NCBI RefSeq assembly: GCF_024623785.1
Contig: NZ_JANKBZ010000010.1
Coordinates: 186,001 to 250,000 of the forward strand
Length of the DNA: 64,000 bases
Direction: 5' to 3'
Source: Archangium lipolyticum
Lineage (GTDB): Bacteria; Myxococcota; Myxococcia; Myxococcales; Myxococcaceae
Position 1 is the first letter of the stretch; every line of letters starts with the position of its first letter. A program made the translations under genes and the position numbers. Shown here piece by piece: positions 11,726 to 20,014 of the stretch. Below the pieces are notes generated by a model, which saw only the letters and a program-made list of their open reading frames with translations, searched no databases and had not been told where the DNA came from.

Positions 11726-14700
11726 CTACACCCGGCGCAGACCGGGGACCTTCTTCAGCAGCTGCGCCAGGTACAGGTCCGCTACCTTCTCCAGCACCGT
11801 GTTGCCTCGCAGACGCTGGTTCAGGTTCACGAAGTCCACCTGGTCCAGCCGCTGATCCTGGTTGAAGCAGGAGAACACCCACGTCTCCTTGCCCGTCCGC
11901 GGATCCACGTGCCGCTGGAGGCACTGCGCGCAGATCTCCTTCATCATGCACTGCATCGGCGAGTTGATGGAGCCGATCGCCTCGTGCTCGGGGTTCAGGT
12001 ACGGCTGCAGCACCCCGTGCCGCGCCTCCTGCACCGCCCTCATCATCCGGTCCGAGCCGATGGCGATCACCCGGTTCACGTCCTTGAAGGACGCCACCGG
12101 CGCCACGCCCAGCTCACCCTTGGCGTAGGCCAGCATCGCCTGCACCACGTTGCCCCGGAACGCCGAGTCCTGTGGCCGCGTCGTCTCGATGAGCTCTCCG
12201 GCATCCACCGACCACACCACCTGGTCCGTGGCCGCCTCGATCTCCTCGCGCTTGAACACGTCCGAGCGCTGCCGGAAGCCGGCGAAGTACACCACCTTGC
12301 ACCCCGCCGCCTTCAGCGAGCGCGCAATCGAGAAGAGCACCGCGTTGCCCAGGCCTCCGCCCACCAGCAGCACCGTCTCGTTGTGGCCGATCTCCGTGGG
12401 CGCGCCCGTGGGGCCCATCACCACCACCGGCTCGCCCGGCTTCAGCGCGGCGCACAACCGGGACGAGGAGCCCATCTCCAACACGATGGTGCCCATCAGC
12501 CCCTTCTCCTTGTCCACCCACGCGCCCGTGAGCGCCAGGCCCTCCATCGTCAGGCGCACGCCGTCCACCACCGTCGCCGTCCGCTCGAAGTTCTGCAGCC
12601 GGTAGAACTGGCCGGGCTCGAAGTGCTGCGCCGCGAACGGCGCCTTCACCACCACCTCCACGATGGTGGGCGTGAGCCGGTTGACCGTCACCACCCTGGC
12701 CAGGAAGGCCTCGTCCTGCTTCGCGAAGTGCGCCGCCAGCTTCTCGTCACGCCGCACCTGCGCCAGCTCGTCGTCGAAGTCCAGCCCCGCCACTTCCTTC
12801 GCGTACAGACGTGCCACCTCGGGGTAGCCGTCCTTCGCGCTCGCCATGGCCTTCACCACGTTGCCCGCGTACGTGGGGTGGTTGTCGCCGAAGTACGAGA
12901 TGAAGTGCCCGTCCTTCCGGTACGAGGTGAAGAAGCCCACCTTCGCCGCGATGTCCTCCACCGGCTTCACCGGCGCCAGGCCGAAGCCCTCCGCCTCCTC
13001 CGCCAGCTCGTAGCTCTTGAAGTACTCGCCGTTCTCGTCCAGCTCGAACGTCCCCGGGTACTCCTTCTCGTACGTCACGTTGGGCGCCGTGCCCGCCGCC
13101 ACGCACACCGTGCGCGCCGGCAGCTCGAAGAACTCGCCGCTGCCCCGCAGCTTGCCGTCCTTCGTCACCATGCGCTCGAAGCGGATGGCCTTCACCGCCC
13201 CCTTCTCGTCCGGCATCGCCTCCACCGGGCTCATGCGCTCGATGAAGCGGATGCCTTCCTCCAGCGCCTTCACCACTTCCTCGTGGTTGAGACGGTAGGC
13301 CGGCGACTCCGTCAGGCTCCGCCGGTACACCAGGCTCACGCCGCCCCAGTTGCGCACCAGGCGGATGAAGTCCGGCGCCCGGCCCTCGGCCTGCGCGCTC
13401 TCCCGCTCGGCCCGCACCGCACGGCCGTGCTCCAGGAACGTCTGGTAGGTGGCCTTCTCCTCGGCGTCCATGCGCGCGAGCACGGCCTCCTCGCCCAGCT
13501 CCGCCACCAGCTTCTCGTGGCGCTCCAGCGTCTTCTCCACCTGCACCGGGTAGTAGGCCAGCAGCTCCGTGGCCGTATCGATGCCCGTCAGGCCTCCGCC
13601 GATGACGATCGCCGGCAGCTGCACCTGCAGGTTCGCCAGCGAGTCCCTCTTGAAGGCGCCCGTGAGCTGCAGCGCCATCAGGAAGTCGCTCGCCTTGCGG
13701 ATGCCCCGGATGAGGTTGTTCTTCATCCCGATGATGGTGGGCTTGCCCGCTCCCGCGGCGATGGCGATGTGGTCGAAGCCCATCTTCCACGCGTCTTCGA
13801 TCGTCAGCGTGCCACCGAAGCGGATGCCGCCGTAGATGCGCAGGTTCTGCCGCCGCTCCAGCGTCAGGTGCATCAGCGTGAGGAAGTTCTTGTCCCAGCG
13901 CACGGTGATGCCGTACTCGGACACCCCGCCGAAGCCCTCCTGGATGCGCTCGTCCAGCTCGCGCGTGAGCGCCTTCCAGTCACGGATGGGCCTCATCGCC
14001 TTGCCGTTGCGGCCCACCAGCTCGTCCTCGAAGGGCTCGATCTTCAGGCCGTCGATTCCCGTGACGCCGAAGCCCTCGTTGAGCAGGTAGTGCGAGAGCG
14101 TGTAGCCCGCCGGGCCCAGGCCCACCACCAGCACGTTGCGGCCCACGTACGGCAGCGCGTACGGGCGGCGCACGTTCAGCGGGTTCCAGCGCGTGAGCAG
14201 GCCGTAGATCTCGAAGCCCCAGGGCAGCGCCAGCACGTCCGTCAGCGCCGCCGTCTCCACCATGGGGATGTTGACCGGCTCCTGCTTCTGGAAGATGCAG
14301 GCCTTCATGCAGTCGTTGCAGATGCGGTGGCCGGTGCCCGGGCACATCGGGTTGTCCACCATCACCACCGCCAGCGACGCCAGCGAGTTGCCCTCGCGCT
14401 TGAGCGCGTGCGCCTCCGAGATGCGCTCGTCCAGCGGGCAGCCGGTGAGCGGAATGCCCAGCGGGTTCTTCTTGAAGGAGTGGCCCTCGATGACCGGATC
14501 CTTCGCCTTGAAGCCCTTGGAGCACGAGTCCTTCTCGCGCTCGTGGCAGATGACGCAATAGTCCACCTCGCCCATCACCTCGCGGGGCGTGCCGCGCGGA
14601 TCCGTCAGCTTGAAGCCGTCCCGGTAGCGCAGGTGGTGGTCCGAGCCCTGGGTGATCTCCGGCAGCTTCTCGTCCGGCCGCTCCAGCTGCACCAGCTGGT

Positions 14701-15514
14701 CGAACACCAGCGGCTTGGGCACCCGGTGCGTGGGCCACTTGTGGAACAGCTCCTTCATCTCCGGGTGCAGCGCGCGGGCGTACGTCCAGCGGTCCGCCAG
14801 CGACAGCAGGTTGCGCACCGACTGCAGCTCCGCCGCGTCATCCCCCTGGGTGACCAGGCTGGAGCCGAAGGCGTCCTTGCCCTCGGGCGAGGACAGCAGC
14901 GCCACCCGCACACCCGTCCACTTCGCGCGCAGCGCCTCGGACTGCTCCGGCGTCAGCGGTGGCAGGTTGCCCGAGCTGCCCGAGAAGAGCCGCTCCAGGT
15001 CCATCAGCGTGAGGATGGCCTCGGCCAGGGCGCGCTCCACGTCCTCGTTGGCCAGGGCCTCGGGGAAGGCGAGCGACAGCATCAGCCGCATCCGCGCGTC
15101 CAGCGAGGGGTACTCGGCCAGCGTGGGGCGGTCCGCCGCGCCCTTCTTGAAGACCCGGCGGGTGATGAACTCGCGCTTGAAGTCGAAGAGCGGCAGCTCG
15201 CCCTTCAGGTGGCGGGCCAGCCGGTCCACGTCCGTCTCGAGGCCGAAGAGCCTCGTCACGAAGGCGGACACGTGGCGCGCCACGCGGATGAGCAGCTCGG
15301 ACTCGGCGGGGCCGGTGACGCTCTTGCCACCGGACTTCCGGTAGGCCTCGAAGGTCTTGAAGAGCTCGGGCTCGTCGGCGGCGAGCTGCTCGTCGAAGCG
15401 CTCGGACAGGCGACGCAGGCCGCGCGGGCGGTACAGGTCCTCGAAGCCGAAGCCAGGGATGCCGAGGGTCAGTGTAGGGCCGTCGTTGGTAGGAAGAGCG
15501 GTCAAGGGACGCAT
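11726..15514 (-). CDS. NfnB/GltD-NfnA/PyrK-like fusion flavoprotein
   Basis: A single 1262-residue chain. Residues 1-310 match nothing I recognise. Residues 320-406 hold eight Cys (320, 323, 331, 359, 391, 399, 402, 406), as in the Fe-S region of GltD and dihydropyrimidine dehydrogenase. Residues 458-860 are a two-dinucleotide flavoprotein with GLGPAG (465-470) and GGGLTG (639-644), plus an extra helical insert after the latter. Residues 940-1180 form a ferredoxin-reductase FAD/NAD module (PGQFYRLQNF, GGGLGN), and Cys 1189, 1195, 1198 and 1216 make a PyrK/NfnA-type [2Fe-2S] site. This is the set found as two subunits in Nfn transhydrogenase and sulfide dehydrogenase, suggesting NADH/NADPH/ferredoxin electron exchange in the cytoplasm. 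GT2 lies upstream on the same strand. Confidence 0.8.
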   Translation of the reverse strand: MRPLTALPTNDGPTLTLGIPGFGFEDLYRPRGLRRLSERFDEQLAADEPELFKTFEAYRKSGGKSVTGPAESELLIRVARHVSAFVTRLFGLETDVDRLARHLKGELPLFDFKREFITRRVFKKGAADRPTLAEYPSLDARMRLMLSLAFPEALANEDVERALAEAILTLMDLERLFSGSSGNLPPLTPEQSEALRAKWTGVRVALLSSPEGKDAFGSSLVTQGDDAAELQSVRNLLSLADRWTYARALHPEMKELFHKWPTHRVPKPLVFDQLVQLERPDEKLPEITQGSDHHLRYRDGFKLTDPRGTPREVMGEVDYCVICHEREKDSCSKGFKAKDPVIEGHSFKKNPLGIPLTGCPLDERISEAHALKREGNSLASLAVVMVDNPMCPGTGHRICNDCMKACIFQKQEPVNIPMVETAALTDVLALPWGFEIYGLLTRWNPLNVRRPYALPYVGRNVLVVGLGPAGYTLSHYLLNEGFGVTGIDGLKIEPFEDELVGRNGKAMRPIRDWKALTRELDERIQEGFGGVSEYGITVRWDKNFLTLMHLTLERRQNLRIYGGIRFGGTLTIEDAWKMGFDHIAIAAGAGKPTIIGMKNNLIRGIRKASDFLMALQLTGAFKRDSLANLQVQLPAIVIGGGLTGIDTATELLAYYPVQVEKTLERHEKLVAELGEEAVLARMDAEEKATYQTFLEHGRAVRAERESAQAEGRAPDFIRLVRNWGGVSLVYRRSLTESPAYRLNHEEVVKALEEGIRFIERMSPVEAMPDEKGAVKAIRFERMVTKDGKLRGSGEFFELPARTVCVAAGTAPNVTYEKEYPGTFELDENGEYFKSYELAEEAEGFGLAPVKPVEDIAAKVGFFTSYRKDGHFISYFGDNHPTYAGNVVKAMASAKDGYPEVARLYAKEVAGLDFDDELAQVRRDEKLAAHFAKQDEAFLARVVTVNRLTPTIVEVVVKAPFAAQHFEPGQFYRLQNFERTATVVDGVRLTMEGLALTGAWVDKEKGLMGTIVLEMGSSSRLCAALKPGEPVVVMGPTGAPTEIGHNETVLLVGGGLGNAVLFSIARSLKAAGCKVVYFAGFRQRSDVFKREEIEAATDQVVWSVDAGELIETTRPQDSAFRGNVVQAMLAYAKGELGVAPVASFKDVNRVIAIGSDRMMRAVQEARHGVLQPYLNPEHEAIGSINSPMQCMMKEICAQCLQRHVDPRTGKETWVFSCFNQDQRLDQVDFVNLNQRLRGNTVLEKVADLYLAQLLKKVPGLRRV

Positions 15515-15617
15515 GTCACTGGGGGTGTTGGGGAAGGCAACCAGGCGAAAACGGTCACCAGACCGCGCCTATTTCGCGGCTTACCGATTGGAAAGCAAGC
15601 GTGCTCGATCAGTGTGG

Positions 15618-16400
15618 CTACTGGGGACGGTTCAACCGCCGGTGCATTTCTCTCAACCCCCAGAACATCCGGGCCGCATCCACCCCGAAGCGCACCTTCG
15701 ACTCCCCGGTGTCCACCCAGTCGACCGGCACCTCGAGTGGCCGGGCGCCCTGCTGGTCCATGAGGGCGAGCAGCTCCACGTCGATGAGCCAACGCTGCTC
15801 CTGGAGCCGGTCCAGCAGCGGCCGCAGCATCGACGCCCGGAAGAGCTTCGCCCCACACTGTGTGTCGTAGTAGCCGAGCCGGAAGCGCATGTCCGTCAAT
15901 GTGGCGAAGATGCGCCCCTGCAGGTGCCGGAAGAGGCTGCGCTCCACATGGCGCCCCGCCATCCGGATGCGCGAGCCCACCACCACGTCGATGGCCGGGG
16001 TGGTGGTCGCCAGGGTGGCCATGCGCAGGAACTCCTCCGCGCTCACGGCCCCGTCGGCGTCCACGAAGGCCAGCCACTCGGCCCGGGGGTCGGACTCCCG
16101 CCAGCCCAGACGGATGGCCGAGCCCTTGCCGCCATTGCGCTCGGCCGCGACGAAGCGGAAGCGGTGGGGCGAGCCGGCCTCGGTCAGCCGGGCCTGGGCG
16201 GCTTCGACGCTCGCCCGCTCCTTCTCCACGTGCTCCGGAGTGCTCCCATCATCGGAGACGACGAGCTCCAGGACGGGCGAGGGGGTGGCGAGACAGGCCC
16301 GCGTGAGCTGCTCCACGAAGGCCGGAAGTCGGATGCCCTCGTTGTACGCGGGAATCACCACGCTGACGGTTGGCGGAGTCACGGGGCCGCCTTGAAGCAC
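15618..16400 (-). CDS. GT2 family glycosyltransferase (DPM1/ALG5-like)
   Basis: A 260-residue GT-A-fold enzyme. SVVIPAYNEG opens the nucleotide-sugar domain. VVSDDGS and FVDADGAVS provide the metal/sugar-nucleotide Asp residues, NGGKGSAIRLGW is the usual loop, and DTQCGAKLFR is typical of polyprenyl-phosphate glycosyltransferases (dolichyl-phosphate glucosyl/mannosyl type). It likely transfers a sugar from a nucleotide sugar to a lipid phosphate at the inner membrane. The start is a GTG at 16400; a second GTG six codons later has a better AAGGCGG site. It lies 15 bases after the YfhO-like gene, which suggests that lipid-linked sugar feeds that protein or neighbouring transferases. Confidence 0.85.
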   Translation of the reverse strand: MLQGGPVTPPTVSVVIPAYNEGIRLPAFVEQLTRACLATPSPVLELVVSDDGSTPEHVEKERASVEAAQARLTEAGSPHRFRFVAAERNGGKGSAIRLGWRESDPRAEWLAFVDADGAVSAEEFLRMATLATTTPAIDVVVGSRIRMAGRHVERSLFRHLQGRIFATLTDMRFRLGYYDTQCGAKLFRASMLRPLLDRLQEQRWLIDVELLALMDQQGARPLEVPVDWVDTGESKVRFGVDAARMFWGLREMHRRLNRPQ

Positions 16401-16415
16401 GGGCCCCCAGGTCCG

Positions 16416-18653
16416 TCAACGGTTCCCAGGGGAGGCCCGGCGGCGCCGGACCCAGGCCCATCCTCCGGTGCCCGCGAGCACGCAGAGCACGCCCGTCAAT
16501 CCGGACCACAGGGTGGCCGGCACGTAGCGCAGCACCACCCGGTGCGTCCCCTCCGGGACGGGCACCGCCATGAAGGCGTAGTCGGCGCGCAACACGGGGG
16601 CGGGCTTGCCGTCCACCTCGGCACTCCAGCCGGGGAACCACGGGTCCATCACCGTCAACAACCCCGGAGCCGGTGCCTCCACCGTCATCTCCGTGTGGTT
16701 GGGTCCCCGCGCGGTGACGGTGGCCGGACGGAAGGGGTGCTGGGTGGCGGAGGGCGGGAGCGGTACGTCGGAGGGCTCCACGGTGACCGTCTCCTCCGGC
16801 CGGAAGCGGTTCAGCTGCTGGCGGAAGTCCGAGGCGCTCAGCACCTCGTAACGCTGGCTCCAGAAGGCGAGCGGCAACGCCGGCACCGTGTACTGCCAGA
16901 AGGGTCCGTCACGGTGGGGCGGAAACGGGAGACCTCCCACCGGGCCGGTGGTGACGAGGCGGGGCGCGGCGAAGAGGGAGAAGAGGGGGCTGCCCGGAAT
17001 CATGCGCAGCTTGCCGTACTCGTCGTCCACGCGAGCCTGGGAGGTGACGAAGAAGCCCCCGTCGCGCGTCGCGTAGAGCAGGTCGTAGACGCGGTCCACC
17101 AGGAGCTGGCTGTAGCCATTGACTCCCTCGACGCCCGAGGCGGCGGCGAGGTTGGGGTTGAAGCCGAAGTGCACCACCCGGCCGCCCTCCGCGGGCAGGC
17201 GCGGGTACTGCCGGTTCAGCACCCGTGTGCGTGACACGGGCATGTATCCGCCGTAGGCGTGGTGCAGATCCACGAGGACGAGCAGCGCCGCGCCCAGGGG
17301 GAAGAGGTGCGCCGGCCACCTCGGCACATGCCGCGCGGCCACCCATGCGGCGAACACGGCGAGCACGCCCACCGTCCAGGGCACGTTGGCGCGCAGCTCC
17401 TCCACTCGGAACTCCAGGGACCCGGCCCGCCGCGCCAACCAGAGCGCCACCCCGAGCAGCACCAGGGCCCCGGCCACCACCTGGGCGCCCTGCCACCAGC
17501 GCCGCCGCTCGGCGAGCCCGTCGAGCGCATCGGCCGTGAGGAGGGCCGCGGCGAAGTTGGCGAGGAAGAGCGCGCGCGTGGCCACGCGCAGCTTGTCGAA
17601 GCCCGGCAGGTGGTGGAAGAGCAGCCCGTAGAGGGGCGTCTCGGTGCCGAAGCAGACGAGGAGCGAGAAGGCCAGCACCCCCAGGAAGTACCAGCCCATT
17701 CCCCGGGGCCGGGTGGTGAGGACGAGCACCAGCGCGGGCAGGCCGACGTAGCCCGTCATCTCCCAGTAGTTGAACGGACCGCCGTAGGAGGACACCCGGC
17801 CCCAGGCGTCGGGGAAGAGCAGCAGGGCCAGGGCTCGCGGATCCGGCCAGTGGTAGAAGGCGGCCCACCGCAGCGTCATGCCTCCGGCGCGCGGGCTGTT
17901 CGCGCTGAACTCGGCACCCGCGAGGATGAGGGGGGCCGCCAGCAGCAGGCCCGCGGGGAGGACGAGCAGCAACGGCCACGCCCGCCCCCGCGTGCCGAGC
18001 ACCTGGAGGGCCACGTAGCCGCCGACGAGGAGCGTGGCGAAGTAGGCGAGCTGGGCCGCGCCGCCGAACCACAGCCCGGCGACCCCCAGGGCCGCGCCCA
18101 GGAAGAGGCTCGGGGAGAGGCCCCGCCGCAGGGCCACGTCCACCGCCAGCAGCGTCCACGGCAGCGGCGCCAGCGTCGCGCTGAACGTCCAGTGGTCCAG
18201 GTGCACCGTGGTGAAGCCGCCGAGCGCCACGATGAAGGCACCGGCCATGGCGGCCCCCACGCTCCGGCCCCGGTGGCGCAGCCAGGTGAACATGCCGAGC
18301 GCGGCCACCACCAGGTGGGTGAGCGAGCCGAGCGTCAGCGCGCGTGCGGCGTCCAGCGGGAAGTACAGCCAGGTGGTGGGCAGGAAGAGGCCCGCCTCGC
18401 CCGAGCTCCACAGCGGGAAGCCCGCGTAGATGGAGCGCTGCCAGAAGGGCCAGTCTCCGCCCCGGACGGTGTGTTGGAGGAGGGCTCGAACGGGGATGAA
18501 GTACTCGCGCAGGTCCTCGCTGGCGAAGGCCATGCCAGGGGCGAGCACGCGGCGGTGGAAGGCGAGCACCGCGATGGCCACCAGCAGCCCCGGCACCAGG
18601 ACTGTCAGGCGGCGCACGAGGGGGGGGCGAGCGGGCGGGGAAGGGGTGGACAC
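16416..18653 (-). CDS. YfhO-like multi-pass membrane glycosyltransferase
   Basis: A 745-residue protein with many hydrophobic helices from residue 15 to about 445 and a periplasmic C-terminal domain. It has the features of YfhO: SEDLREYFIPVRALL after the first helix (the Asp/Glu-rich loop typical of GT-C enzymes), HLDHWTFSATLAPLPW, and near the end PWFPGWSAEVDGKPAPVLRA followed by HRVVLRYVP and a last helix. In Gram-positives YfhO glycosylates lipoteichoic acid using lipid-linked sugar. Here it probably glycosylates an envelope polymer using the lipid-linked sugar of the downstream GT2. It is divergent from the methyltransferase gene. Confidence 0.85.
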   Translation of the reverse strand: MSTPSPPARPPLVRRLTVLVPGLLVAIAVLAFHRRVLAPGMAFASEDLREYFIPVRALLQHTVRGGDWPFWQRSIYAGFPLWSSGEAGLFLPTTWLYFPLDAARALTLGSLTHLVVAALGMFTWLRHRGRSVGAAMAGAFIVALGGFTTVHLDHWTFSATLAPLPWTLLAVDVALRRGLSPSLFLGAALGVAGLWFGGAAQLAYFATLLVGGYVALQVLGTRGRAWPLLLVLPAGLLLAAPLILAGAEFSANSPRAGGMTLRWAAFYHWPDPRALALLLFPDAWGRVSSYGGPFNYWEMTGYVGLPALVLVLTTRPRGMGWYFLGVLAFSLLVCFGTETPLYGLLFHHLPGFDKLRVATRALFLANFAAALLTADALDGLAERRRWWQGAQVVAGALVLLGVALWLARRAGSLEFRVEELRANVPWTVGVLAVFAAWVAARHVPRWPAHLFPLGAALLVLVDLHHAYGGYMPVSRTRVLNRQYPRLPAEGGRVVHFGFNPNLAAASGVEGVNGYSQLLVDRVYDLLYATRDGGFFVTSQARVDDEYGKLRMIPGSPLFSLFAAPRLVTTGPVGGLPFPPHRDGPFWQYTVPALPLAFWSQRYEVLSASDFRQQLNRFRPEETVTVEPSDVPLPPSATQHPFRPATVTARGPNHTEMTVEAPAPGLLTVMDPWFPGWSAEVDGKPAPVLRADYAFMAVPVPEGTHRVVLRYVPATLWSGLTGVLCVLAGTGGWAWVRRRRASPGNR

Positions 18654-18748
18654 CCGGCCTGTCTACCTTCCACCGCCAAAAAGGTCACCGGCCGAGCGGC
18701 GAGGTGCCCCTGTCCAAGGCGGGAAGGGTGGGCTATGGAGGGGCCTTC

Positions 18749-19507
18749 ATGGAAGCCCACCTCTATGAGGAAATGGCCCGGCTCGAGGACCACCACTGGT
18801 GGTTCCGGGGCCGCCGCAATGTCATCGAGGTCGTGCTGCGTCAGCACCTGCCTGCCGTGCCGGACCGGCGAATCCTGGACGTCGGATGCGGCACGGGCGG
18901 CAACATCCCGCTCCTCCAGCGCTTCGGCCAGGTCGAGGGACTCGAGGCCTCCCCGGACGCGCTGGCGCTGTGCCGCAAGCGGCTCGGGCCGGACTTCCCG
19001 ATCCACCAGGGACATCTCCCGGAGGCCGTTCCCCCGGGCCGCTATGACGTGGTGACGGCCTTCGACGTGCTCGAGCACATCCCCGACGTGGTGGGGGCGC
19101 TCCGGGGCATCCGCTCGGTGCTGGGGCCCGAGGGGCGGCTGGTGCTCACCGTCCCGGCGCACGCCTTCTTGTGGAGCCAGCACGACGTGGTGCACCACCA
19201 CCAGCGCCGCTACTCCCTGGAGCTGCTCGCCGAGCACCTCTCGGCCGCGGGGCTGCGCCTGCGCTGGTCCTCCTTCTTCAACAGCTTCCTGTTCCCGGCC
19301 ATCGCCGCGGTGCGCCTGCTGGAGCGCGTGATGCCGGCGCAGCGCAAGAACCAGTTGCGCTCGGACGTCACGATGGCGCGCGACATGGGACTGGCCAACC
19401 AGGTGCTGGAGGCCGTCTTCAGCAGCGAGCGCCACCTGGTGCCGCGCGTCTCGCTGCCCTTCGGCGTCTCGCTGGTGGCGGTGGCTTCCTCCGAACAGGA
19501 GAGCTGA
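18749..19507 (+). CDS. class I SAM-dependent methyltransferase
   Basis: A 252-residue methyltransferase with motif I ILDVGCGTGGN at 42-52, motif II-like VEGLEASPDAL and the acidic FDVLEHIPD motif. The C-terminal half has a hydrophobic helix (FFNSFLFPAIAAVRLL) that may touch the membrane. The ATG at 18749 is preceded by GGAGGGG; an upstream GTG at 18704 is less likely. Such enzymes are common in glycan and lipid loci, but the methyl acceptor cannot be told. It is divergent from the YfhO-like gene and convergent with the coiled-coil gene 15 bases away. Confidence 0.85.
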   Translation: MEAHLYEEMARLEDHHWWFRGRRNVIEVVLRQHLPAVPDRRILDVGCGTGGNIPLLQRFGQVEGLEASPDALALCRKRLGPDFPIHQGHLPEAVPPGRYDVVTAFDVLEHIPDVVGALRGIRSVLGPEGRLVLTVPAHAFLWSQHDVVHHHQRRYSLELLAEHLSAAGLRLRWSSFFNSFLFPAIAAVRLLERVMPAQRKNQLRSDVTMARDMGLANQVLEAVFSSERHLVPRVSLPFGVSLVAVASSEQES

Positions 19508-19522
19508 GGCCCTCCCCGCGGG

Positions 19523-20014
19523 CTACTCCTCGGAGGCCCGGCGCTGCTTCGCCGGGCGCTTCGGGCGGGACGGGGCGGACGGCGTCTCCGCGGCCGGCGA
19601 GCTCCTGGCCGGGGGCGTGGCGGCCTGGGCGGCGCGCAGGGCCTCCACCTCGCCGCGCAGACGAATCACCTCGGCGGACAGCTGCGCGTACGAGTCGCGC
19701 ACGTGGCCGTTGAAGACGCGCTGGCGCGAGAGCGTCTCGTTGATGAGCACCTGGCACGTCTTGCGGAAGGCCCACTTGGCCACCAGCACGAGCTGGCCCG
19801 CGCCACCCCGGTGGGTGTGCAGCGGCAGGGGGCGCGTGGCGTCCGCGTTCTCCTCCAGCGCCTGGAGGTTGAAGGAGAGCGGATCCACCCGGGGCTCCAC
19901 GCCCTGGGTGGGCACGTCCACAGGCTCCGAGGTGGGCAGCCCCCGCGTGCGCAGGCGCTCCTCGATGCGCGCGAGCAGCTCGCGCGCGGGGATGTCCCGT
20001 CCCATCAGCTTCAT
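19523..20014 (-). CDS. hypothetical coiled-coil protein in glycan cluster
   Basis: A 163-residue soluble protein without a recognised domain. Residues about 60-105 (LVLVAKWAFRKTCQVLINETLSR) look like an amphipathic helix. A short coiled coil follows (AEVIRLRGEVEALRAA), then a Pro/Ser/Lys-rich tail. The ATG at 20014 overlaps the stop of the upstream tandem glycosyltransferase (ATGA), with GGGAGAAGAG in front, so it is translationally coupled. That coupling suggests a partner or scaffold for the glycosyltransferase; this is inference. Confidence 0.7.
   Translation of the reverse strand: MKLMGRDIPARELLARIEERLRTRGLPTSEPVDVPTQGVEPRVDPLSFNLQALEENADATRPLPLHTHRGGAGQLVLVAKWAFRKTCQVLINETLSRQRVFNGHVRDSYAQLSAEVIRLRGEVEALRAAQAATPPARSSPAAETPSAPSRPKRPAKQRRASEE

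Noticed and set aside
11705-15763. A 1352-codon open frame antisense to the Nfn-like gene
   Set aside because: Composition is dominated by Arg, His, Leu and Val with no motif; the minus-strand protein has complete Fe-S and nucleotide motifs.
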